Source: Legionellales bacterium UBA5158 (GTDB taxonomy: Bacteria > Pseudomonadota > Gammaproteobacteria > DSM-16500). From it: a stretch of 14,734 bases of DNA. Location: positions 1,418-16,151 of the forward strand of contig DHXK01000080.1 of NCBI GenBank assembly GCA_002413665.1, given 5' to 3'. Below are positions 8,159 to 14,521 of the stretch, piece by piece; within the stretch, counting starts at the first letter, position 1; each line of letters opens with the position of its first letter. The position numbers and the translations under genes are program-made. The notes under the pieces were generated by a model, which was given only the letters and a program-made list of their open reading frames with translations, ran no database searches and had not been told where the DNA came from.

Positions 8159-9759
8159 CTTGGATAGACACGATTAATTTCTGCGAAGGAAGTGAGGCCC
8201 TGCAACACTTTTTCAATGGCAGCTTCATGCAATGTCATAAAGGGTTTTGTGGGTGTGGTTAAGCATTCATAAATTCCTATGCGTCCAGCATATCCTTGTA
8301 GGCAAGCATGACAACCAGTAGGCATAAATAGAGTAGTTCTATTTTTTATGCCTATTGAATTTAATATATCTTGAGAGTTTGGATCTATGCGCTTGCAAGC
8401 AGTGCATAGTTTTCTGACTAGTCGTTGAGAAATAATGAGAGAAAGTGAGTTAGTTAAATCTAGAGGGCTAATATGCATGGATTGTAGACGTTTGAGCGTA
8501 TCAATAGCGTTATTGGTATGTATGGTAGAAAAAACTAAATGCCCAGTCGCCGCTGCTTGTATCGCTATTTCAGCTGTTTCTGCATCTCTTATTTCACCTA
8601 TCATAAGAATATCGGGATCCTGGCGTAATAAAGTGCGAAGCGCTGTAGAAAAATGCAAACCAATTTTTGGATTGATATTAATTTGATTAATACCATTGAG
8701 TTGAATTTCAACTGGATTTTCGATAGTCGAAATATTTTTTTCAGTCGTATTTAAATATTCTAATGCAGAATAGAGGGTCATTGTTTTCCCACTACCTGTG
8801 GGCCCAGAAACTAAAATAAGACCTTGAGGTCGTGTAATATGAGTCAGAAAAATATTTTTTTGATGTTGTGTCAGTCCTAATGCATCAATATTTAAACTAG
8901 ATTTTTGTCCATCTAAAATTCGCAAAACAATTTTTTCACCATTGAGTACCGGGCAAGAGCTGAGTCGTATATCTATAGGTTGTTTGTCAGGATTTAATAA
9001 ATGAAAGTGACCATCTTGAGGTAGTCTTCGTTCTGAAATGTCTAATTGTGCTATCACTTTTAATCTTGTGATAAGTCGATTCGCCAGATGATTAGAAATG
9101 ACTGTCATCGGATAAAGAATGCCATCTATGCGAAACCGTATGCGACAATTTTCTTTGTAAGGTTCTATGTGTATATCAGAAGCCTCTTTATGTAGCGCAT
9201 TTTTAATAATTTCATCTACAAAATTTATTAGAGGTTCATCATCTTGATGTGGTTGTAAAGGATGTTCAGTGTTTTCATTGTTACCCAAAGATAACTCTAA
9301 ATATTTAGATGTGGGTAGAGCGTAGCAATATAACTCTATGAGTGAATCTATTTGGTCTTCTGAAATGATAACGACACACAGTTCTAAACTGGTATGAAAC
9401 ATAATGGCATTTATTGCAGTTTGATCTGTGGGATCAGCCATTCCTACCATTAATGTCTGATCCATTTTTAGAGGTATAACGCGATAGCGTTTTACTAATT
9501 CCGGTAACACTAATTTAGGTAGAGCGCTCATATCATAATTACTAGGATTAAATAATGGAAAACCGAGATGTGTTGCACACAGATGTTGAATGTTAATACC
9601 TGACAAAATTGTATTTTTAACTAAATAAGTCACTAGTGATACATTATCGTTTCTAGCTTGTTGAATTGCATTGAGAGCTTCATTAAGACTGAGCAATTGA
9701 TCTTGTATCAGTAATTTGGCAAGACACGGTAGTGTTTCTTGTTCTGTTAATAATGTCAT
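8155..9759 (-). CDS. pilB: PilB, type IV pilus assembly ATPase, with shortened C-terminus
   Basis: PilB is the hexameric cytoplasmic ATPase that powers pilus extension. The N-terminal MshEN/GSPII_E-N domain spans about residues 1-150, and the ATPase core about 175-450. Visible motifs are the HIEPY..NCRIRFRIDG segment (197-213), Walker A GPTGSGKT (319-326), the Asp box and Walker B DPDILMIGEIRDAETA (381-396), the His box HLVFSTIHTNNA (407-418), and the zinc tetracysteine C452-x2-C455 and C483-x2-C486. All catalytic parts look intact. At 534 residues it is shorter than the roughly 565 usual for PilB. After GYAGRIGIYECL the protein passes almost directly to TLHEAAIEKVLQGLTSFAEINRVY, so about 22 residues usually found there are absent, with the frame kept. 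The ATG lies three bases after the pilA stop. GspE is an alternative, but the pilin and pilC neighbours favour PilB. Confidence 0.93.
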   Translation of the reverse strand: MTLLTEQETLPCLAKLLIQDQLLSLNEALNAIQQARNDNVSLVTYLVKNTILSGINIQHLCATHLGFPLFNPSNYDMSALPKLVLPELVKRYRVIPLKMDQTLMVGMADPTDQTAINAIMFHTSLELCVVIISEDQIDSLIELYCYALPTSKYLELSLGNNENTEHPLQPHQDDEPLINFVDEIIKNALHKEASDIHIEPYKENCRIRFRIDGILYPMTVISNHLANRLITRLKVIAQLDISERRLPQDGHFHLLNPDKQPIDIRLSSCPVLNGEKIVLRILDGQKSSLNIDALGLTQHQKNIFLTHITRPQGLILVSGPTGSGKTMTLYSALEYLNTTEKNISTIENPVEIQLNGINQININPKIGLHFSTALRTLLRQDPDILMIGEIRDAETAEIAIQAAATGHLVFSTIHTNNAIDTLKRLQSMHISPLDLTNSLSLIISQRLVRKLCTACKRIDPNSQDILNSIGIKNRTTLFMPTGCHACLQGYAGRIGIYECLTTPTKPFMTLHEAAIEKVLQGLTSFAEINRVYPR

Positions 9760-9762
9760 TCA

Positions 9763-10167
9763 CTATGCGTCACACAATCCTGCATTGATGCATGTGCCAT
9801 GGATAGTCCAAATATTTCCTGTGGCATTTGGTTTCAGAATGTAAGTTGTGTCATTTACTAAATGAGTGCCAGTCGCTGTTATGATGCCGTTCTCTACTTT
9901 GATGCTTGCTATATTTTTAGTGGCAGGTGACTCAGCAGGGATGCCTAGTTTACCATTCGTTAACTCAGATAATTCAGCGCCACTTTGTAATGCTATGGCA
10001 ACTGCTATTTTATAAGGTTGAGTGGATGCTATCACTTCTACAAAGCGTGCATGTTTGGCATAGCCTTGATACGAAGGTAATGCTATTGCAGCTAGTATGC
10101 CGATGATAGAAACCACTATCATTAACTCGATTAAAGAAAAGCCTAGCGTATAGTGCTTAGATTTCAT
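9763..10167 (-). CDS. pilA: PilA, type IV major pilin-like protein
   Basis: This is a type IVa prepilin. I choose the ATG at 10165-10167 because it has a ribosome binding site (AGGA, eight bases upstream) and gives the classic nine-residue leader MKSKHYTLG followed by FSLIELMIVVSIIGILAAIALP, with phenylalanine at mature +1 and glutamate at +5. The longer frame, back to 10305, would put 46 unlikely residues before the leader and would begin inside the -35 box of the promoter. The precursor is 134 residues and the mature protein 125, which is short for a major pilin. Two cysteines near the C-terminus (C126 and C132) could form a very small D-region loop of five residues. PilD is the expected processing enzyme. 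pilB follows after three bases with no terminator between. A minor pilin role cannot be excluded. Confidence 0.93.
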   Translation of the reverse strand: MKSKHYTLGFSLIELMIVVSIIGILAAIALPSYQGYAKHARFVEVIASTQPYKIAVAIALQSGAELSELTNGKLGIPAESPATKNIASIKVENGIITATGTHLVNDTTYILKPNATGNIWTIHGTCINAGLCDA

Positions 10168-10270
10168 TGTGTGATTCCTGAATAATATTATTTGAATTTT
10201 TTGAGCAATAGAATTAAATGGGTGGGTAATTTTAAGAGGAGTGAAATAAAAAAATAGCTGAGGAGTTGAG
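10168..10270 (-). promoter_or_regulatory. AT-rich leader (5' UTR) of the pilus operon
   Basis: The predicted leader contains two copies of ACTCCTC on the transcribed strand (10236-10242 and 10260-10266, 24 bases apart) and a perfect 12-base AT palindrome AATAATATTATT (10181-10192) just upstream of the pilA ribosome binding site. The CTCC repeats resemble anti-Shine-Dalgarno sequence and could pair weakly with the AGGA of pilA. No known riboswitch was recognised. Confidence 0.3.
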
Positions 10271-10276
10271 TAAGCA

Positions 10277-10305
10277 TTTATATCTTTTTTAACTTTTTTT
10301 AGCAA
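10277..10305 (-). promoter_or_regulatory. Sigma-70-type promoter of the pilABCD-coaE operon
   Basis: On the minus strand TTGCTA (10300-10305, -35, four of six) and TATAAA (10277-10282, -10, five of six) are separated by exactly 17 A-rich bases. A start near 10270 would leave a leader of about 100 bases before pilA. This is the best promoter match in the window. No sigma-54 site with the GG/GC spacing, common for pilA elsewhere, was seen. Confidence 0.6.
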
Positions 10306-10350
10306 TGTTAATTTGCTGAGAGTTTATAATTTATTTTGATGACTGGATAA

Positions 10351-11172
10351 TCAGAGTGTTTGAAAACGGCTTAATTTAATTTGATGCAATTTTAAAAGAT
10401 CTAAATAGTCTGCGCTCGCTAAAAACTGATATTCATATTCACGGGGGATCGCTATTTCATCTTTTAGATCGTTAGAGGGCAGGCCTGGATGGCACATGAT
10501 AAGACCTCTATCATTAGATTCATTTAAAAACTGTGGGAACAATGTTGCGTAAGTATTTGCATTTGTGAAAAGATAAATGCCAGCAAAAGTTGTGTTGTGA
10601 GGTATCTTTCTTTTTAAAAGAGCTTGTTTAAAAGCTATCCCGCCACAAAGGCTAATAATTAAACGTTTGGAGTAGCCTATGTTGGGGAACTTAAATAAAT
10701 CGCCTGAATGGTAAGTGCAGCGTAGGTAGATGTTATGTTGTCGTAGCCGCTCTTCATAGACGTCTAAAAGTGCATCTCGAATAATAGGAAATTGGTGTAT
10801 ATGTTGGTGGCCGTCGATAAAGTCAGGATAAGTGCCCAGTTCTTTTAAAAACACATCTAATTGCGCATGCAATTCTGCTGCGATGGCCGCCTTATCAAGT
10901 TGTCTAAGTTGGCTTTTTATAATTAATTGTTTTAGTGGCCAGAAAGAAGTAAGAGAGGTGGAGCGTGGATTACCTTCCGTTAAATTAAAGTGTAAGCCTA
11001 TATCTGCGTTGTTTTTTAAAGGTTTTAACGCTAAGGCGGCTTCAGCCCACAGGGGAGAGGTGACCAGACAGCTAGTGGCAGAGATTCGATTATTCTGCAG
11101 TAACCCAACTATAGCTTGAGAAATAGTAGGATTTTGGCCATAATCGTCAGCACAGATAATGATCCGTTTCAT
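10351..11172 (-). CDS. YdjC-family carbohydrate deacetylase, NaxD/LgmC-like
   Basis: The 273-residue protein belongs to the YdjC (ChbG/HpnK/NaxD) deacetylase family, which removes N-acetyl groups from sugars with a divalent metal. The metal and catalytic motifs are visible: ADDYG (D9, D10), IGLHFNLTEG with H61, DGHQHIH with H122, H124 and H126, and IMCHPG with H228. There is no signal peptide, so it acts in the cytoplasm. Family members act on chitobiose (ChbG), hopanoid sugars (HpnK) or undecaprenyl-phosphate-linked N-acetylgalactosamine (NaxD of Francisella). The adjacent ArnT-like and GT2 genes favour the last: deacetylation of a lipid-linked N-acetylhexosamine before transfer to lipid A. 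It is divergent from the ArnT-like gene, with 22 bases between annotated starts. The family is secure; the substrate is inferred from context. Confidence 0.82.
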   Translation of the reverse strand: MKRIIICADDYGQNPTISQAIVGLLQNNRISATSCLVTSPLWAEAALALKPLKNNADIGLHFNLTEGNPRSTSLTSFWPLKQLIIKSQLRQLDKAAIAAELHAQLDVFLKELGTYPDFIDGHQHIHQFPIIRDALLDVYEERLRQHNIYLRCTYHSGDLFKFPNIGYSKRLIISLCGGIAFKQALLKRKIPHNTTFAGIYLFTNANTYATLFPQFLNESNDRGLIMCHPGLPSNDLKDEIAIPREYEYQFLASADYLDLLKLHQIKLSRFQTL

Positions 11173-11194
11173 AGTGGTGTAACATTTCCATTTT

Positions 11195-12970
11195 ATGATT
11201 AAACAAAAGCTTAGAGCAAATCAAGAGACTCGACAAGTGTTATCAAAAAACAATTTAAATCCATCTATGCTGACAGCAAAAAATACTTATTCCGATCTCT
11301 TGTGGTTAGTTGTTTTTCTAGGCCTTTTTTATGCTCTCTGGATAGGCTCTCATGCGCTTTTTACTCCTGATGAAGGGCGTTATTCAGAAGTGGCAAGAGA
11401 AATGGTGACTAGCGGAGACTATGTAACGCCCCGTTTAAATGGAGTCGCTTTTTTAGATAAACCGGCTTTGTATTATTGGTTGCAAGCCGCATCCATTAAA
11501 CTTTTTGGGCTTAAAGAATGGTCGTTACGGTTTTGGCCTGCTTTTATGGGAATTCTGGGTTCTCTAGTCACCTATTTGACAGCAAGCGTACTTTTTAATC
11601 GTCGTACAGGCATTCTATCTGCCATTATTCTAGCGACTGCACCCCTGTATTATGGTGCTGCACATTATGCAAATCTTGACTTAGAAGTAGCAACTCTCAT
11701 TGGTAATTCATTGTTATGTTTTTTAGCTGCCCTGCAAACTCAGTCAGCTCAGCTCAGAAATGGCTTTTTATTAGGTGCCTATATTTTTTCGGGATTGGCA
11801 GCACTGACGAAAGGTCTTATTGGTATAGTGTTTCCTGCAATGATAGTCGGCACATGGATAGTGCTTTTAAATCGATGGTCTATGTTGAGAAAAATGCATT
11901 TAATTGCGGGTTTTTTGTTATTTTTATCTATTACCGCACCTTGGTATTTTTTGGTGCAAAAAGCGAATCCAGAATTTCTACACTTCTTTTTTGTTACACA
12001 ACAAGTATCACGTTTTTTAACGACACAAGATTTTAATAGCAAGGCTGCTATTTGGTTTTATATTCCTGTCGTGTTAGCTGGGTTTTTCCCCTGGTCTGTT
12101 TTTCTGATTCAAGCCATTCATCAAAATCTCAAATTAGTTTTAAAAGATCGTCAGAAGTTTGCTACGCAATTATTTTTATTACTTTGGTTTGCAATAGTTT
12201 TAATATTTTTTTCGATCCCTCTTTCCAAGACAGTAGGTTACATTTTACCTATTTTCCCAGTGGTCGCGGTATTGGTTGGGAGCTATCTTAGCAATTTTTG
12301 GAATGCTCCCAAGGCCAAAGGAGTGAGTGCAGGTTTAGTTGTCTTTAAAATTGTTTCTATTACAGTGAGTGTTTTGTTCATAGCTTCACCTTTTCTAAGT
12401 GCCCAACTTGAAATTCCTTTAGGTTTCACGCGATATCTTCAGTATATGGGGATAGTCTTGTTATTGGCCACGGGCTTTACTTTGTTTTTGCCGCGTAAAC
12501 TAAGTTTGCTACCTTTATTTAGTAGTTTTCTTGCCACGATTGTTGTGTTGCTTTTAATATTTTTATCCAGTGCAGGGTCTATTAATGAAAAGTCTATTAA
12601 GCCTTTAGCTGTGGCGTTAAAACCTACTTTGAATGCAACGGATGAAGTTGTCACATTTTTCAGGTATTACCAAGATTTACCTATTTATTTAGAAAGACGC
12701 ATTACTATTGTGGCAGATTGGCAGGCAGAAGATATTTCTCATAATGATAATTGGCTGCGCGAAATGTGGTATGGCATGGTTTTTCAAGATACTAAAGATT
12801 GGTTGATAGGGGAGAGTTCTTTTTGGCAACGTTGGAATAGTCCAAAGCGATTGTATGTTGTCACCGATAAGCGATATTTAAATTCATTTAAACAACATCA
12901 TTATTATATGCTGAATAAATATAAAAATGATGTTGTTTTGTTAAGTAATCAGCCTAATAAAATTGGCTAA
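11195..12970 (+). CDS. arnT: ArnT-family lipid A aminosugar transferase (GT39/PMT)
   Basis: ArnT-family enzymes are polytopic inner-membrane proteins that transfer an aminosugar from undecaprenyl phosphate to lipid A phosphates on the periplasmic side. The signature after the first membrane segment, TPDEGRYSEVAREMVTSGDYVTPRLNG..FLDKPALYYW (about residues 57-95), closely follows ArnT, with the catalytic-type aspartate D59. Roughly a dozen hydrophobic segments cover residues 35-460, and a soluble periplasmic C-terminal domain follows (about 470-591). At 591 residues it is a little longer than E. coli ArnT (550). Neither the ATG at 11195 nor the in-frame ATG at 11267 (residue 25, MLTAKNTYSD) has a clear ribosome binding site; the later one would leave more room for divergent promoters. 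With the deacetylase and GT2 neighbours it resembles FlmK of Francisella or LgmB of Bordetella, so the donor is more likely galactosamine or glucosamine than aminoarabinose. Confidence 0.83.
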   Translation: MIKQKLRANQETRQVLSKNNLNPSMLTAKNTYSDLLWLVVFLGLFYALWIGSHALFTPDEGRYSEVAREMVTSGDYVTPRLNGVAFLDKPALYYWLQAASIKLFGLKEWSLRFWPAFMGILGSLVTYLTASVLFNRRTGILSAIILATAPLYYGAAHYANLDLEVATLIGNSLLCFLAALQTQSAQLRNGFLLGAYIFSGLAALTKGLIGIVFPAMIVGTWIVLLNRWSMLRKMHLIAGFLLFLSITAPWYFLVQKANPEFLHFFFVTQQVSRFLTTQDFNSKAAIWFYIPVVLAGFFPWSVFLIQAIHQNLKLVLKDRQKFATQLFLLLWFAIVLIFFSIPLSKTVGYILPIFPVVAVLVGSYLSNFWNAPKAKGVSAGLVVFKIVSITVSVLFIASPFLSAQLEIPLGFTRYLQYMGIVLLLATGFTLFLPRKLSLLPLFSSFLATIVVLLLIFLSSAGSINEKSIKPLAVALKPTLNATDEVVTFFRYYQDLPIYLERRITIVADWQAEDISHNDNWLREMWYGMVFQDTKDWLIGESSFWQRWNSPKRLYVVTDKRYLNSFKQHHYYMLNKYKNDVVLLSNQPNKIG

Positions 12971-12996
12971 TTAAGATAACTTCAATTTTAGATCAG

Positions 12997-13965
12997 TTAT
13001 TTTTCAAAACCGTGCTTTGTTTCAACTAGATATTTTGGTCGTTGTTTTACTTCTGTAAAAATTCGAGCAATATACTCACCCAATATGCCTATTGATAATA
13101 ATTGAATTCCACCCAAGAACATCACAGCAACAATAAGGCTAGGAAAGCCAGGTAAATCCGCTCCATAAAGCAATGTAATGGTGACAAAATAAATTGCATA
13201 AATCAGTGAGATAAAAGAAATAATAAATCCAATTAAACCCCATACTCGTAAAGGTATATCAGAAAAAGTTGTAATGCCCGTTAGTGCAAGTTCAGTTAAT
13301 CTTCCTATTCCCCATGAACTATTGCCTGCTGCGCGCTCCTGGACTGTAAAGGGGACGGCTATACGTTTAAAGCCTACCCATGCATACAAACCTTTCATGA
13401 AGCGAGAGCGCTCTTGAAATTGATTTAAACTGTTTATTACCTTGCGATCCAAAAGACGAAAGTCGCCCGCATTGCTAGGAATGTCAATTTTAGTAATTTT
13501 AGTCATTAGCCAATAAAAAAGCCGGGCAAAATTTCTTTTGATAGAAGATTCGTCATCTCGATTTGCGCGTACGCCATATACCATTTCGTAGCCTTCTGCC
13601 CAATGGTTTAAGAAGGTAGGAATCACGTCTATGGGATGTTGAAAATCTGAATCCATAATGATAGCTACGTCCCCAGAGCAATGTTCTAATCCTGCCGTTA
13701 GGGCTGTTTCTTTTCCAAAATTGCGAGATAAGCCTAGTAGTTTGATATTGTATTCAGGGGGGAGTTTTATTATTTTTTCAACAGTCTTATCACGACTGCC
13801 ATCATCGATTACTACAATTTCAAAATGGTGAGTGAGGAGAGATAAAGCAGCTTGCAGTTGCGTAAAAAAATCTTCAACAACAGCCTCTTCATTAAAGACA
13901 GGAACAATGCATGAAATGAATAGCGATTTGTTTTGTAAGCTTAGTTGTCGGGGCTCAAGCTGCAT
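12997..13965 (-). CDS. Polyprenyl-phosphate glycosyltransferase, GT2/DPM1 type (FlmF2/ArnC-like)
   Basis: Such enzymes move a sugar from a nucleotide donor to undecaprenyl phosphate at the cytoplasmic face of the inner membrane. The 322-residue protein has a GT-A domain at about residues 15-235: SCIVPVFNEE start, nucleotide-binding DDGSRDKT (54-61), metal-binding DSD (105-107) and the SxxxxxGDFRLLDR region (164-174). Two C-terminal membrane segments (about 241-267 and 276-296) and the ending GEYIARIFTEVKQRPKYLV are typical of the GtrB/ArnC/FlmF group. The ATG has an AGGA ribosome binding site six bases upstream. It converges on the ArnT-like gene with 26 bases between. Of the possible roles (GtrB for O-antigen glucosylation, ArnC, FlmF2/LgmA), the deacetylase and ArnT-like neighbours favour loading of an N-acetylhexosamine for lipid A. 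No GtrA-type flippase is visible. Confidence 0.85.
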   Translation of the reverse strand: MQLEPRQLSLQNKSLFISCIVPVFNEEAVVEDFFTQLQAALSLLTHHFEIVVIDDGSRDKTVEKIIKLPPEYNIKLLGLSRNFGKETALTAGLEHCSGDVAIIMDSDFQHPIDVIPTFLNHWAEGYEMVYGVRANRDDESSIKRNFARLFYWLMTKITKIDIPSNAGDFRLLDRKVINSLNQFQERSRFMKGLYAWVGFKRIAVPFTVQERAAGNSSWGIGRLTELALTGITTFSDIPLRVWGLIGFIISFISLIYAIYFVTITLLYGADLPGFPSLIVAVMFLGGIQLLSIGILGEYIARIFTEVKQRPKYLVETKHGFEK

Positions 13966-14026
13966 GAATGATCCTGCTTAAAATGACTGATGTGGTGATT
14001 TTACAGGATTTAGGGCATATAGAGAA

Positions 14027-14521
14027 CTAGTTGGATCGAGGTTTTAGTTTGATGAGACAAATAATAAGAGCGAGAGGAATGATGATATCTAACCAAAACC
14101 AGCTCCCGGCATTGCCCAACGTAAAGTTATGCTGGGTAATCATTTGATAAATATGGCCTATTGCATCACCCCAAAGCCAACAGGTGTTCCCCAAAACAGT
14201 GGCTAATCGAAAACCATAGGTGGCACGAAAAGAAAAAATAGCTAAAATGCCAAATCCTAAGTTTGCAACAGCTACTTCGAATTGAAAGGGACTGTTAGCC
14301 CAACCGATAGTGCTTGCTCCTAATTCCGGAAAAAAGGCGTGGATGATAAATGCATAAATTCCGGTAAGACCTAATGCTAAGAAAGCAATCCAACGGAAAA
14401 ATATTTCGTAGGTATTGGTTTTGTGATCGAGGGCCCACTGAAGAAAGCTAGCGATTATAGCTAGTGCAAACATTACTAAACCAAAATTAGAGAGTGCTAA
14501 TTTGATCGTATTTTCGAACAT
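14027..14521 (-). CDS. Small polytopic membrane protein, DUF6790-like
   Basis: The 164-residue protein has four to five hydrophobic segments (about residues 12-30, 42-62, 82-100, 105-122 and 141-159) and is surely an inner-membrane protein. The conserved-looking core, IGWANSPFQFEVAVANLGFGILAIFSF followed by WGDAIGHIYQMI and GNAGSWFWLDIIIPL, resembles the DUF6790 family, whose function is unknown. The name is from memory of the pattern and not from a search. The ATG has a GGAG ribosome binding site eight bases upstream. It lies 61 bases upstream of the GT2 gene on the same strand, so the two may be cotranscribed. It is not similar to GtrA by eye, so a role as a flippase partner for the GT2 enzyme is only a possibility. 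Confidence 0.7.
   Translation of the reverse strand: MFENTIKLALSNFGLVMFALAIIASFLQWALDHKTNTYEIFFRWIAFLALGLTGIYAFIIHAFFPELGASTIGWANSPFQFEVAVANLGFGILAIFSFRATYGFRLATVLGNTCWLWGDAIGHIYQMITQHNFTLGNAGSWFWLDIIIPLALIICLIKLKPRSN

Noticed and set aside
8155..9759. Frameshift or pseudogene in pilB as a reason for its short length
   Set aside because: The frame is open throughout, the final conserved helix is present in the same frame, and all catalytic motifs are intact.
10168..10305. Forty-six-residue N-terminal extension of the pilin frame
   Set aside because: It would place a long basic and aromatic stretch before a standard nine-residue prepilin leader, starts inside the predicted -35 box, and the internal ATG at 10167 has a good ribosome binding site.
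10277..10320. Sigma-54 promoter upstream of pilA
   Set aside because: A TTGCT is present, but there is no GG dinucleotide at the required spacing upstream; a sigma-70 pair with a 17-base spacer fits better.
10832..11119. Plus-strand open frame opposite the YdjC-family deacetylase
   Set aside because: Fully antisense to a gene whose catalytic motifs are all present; composition is that of a shadow frame.
11716..12654. Several open frames on both strands inside the ArnT-like gene
   Set aside because: All are shadows of an intact membrane-protein gene and show cysteine- and serine-rich composition without domain features.
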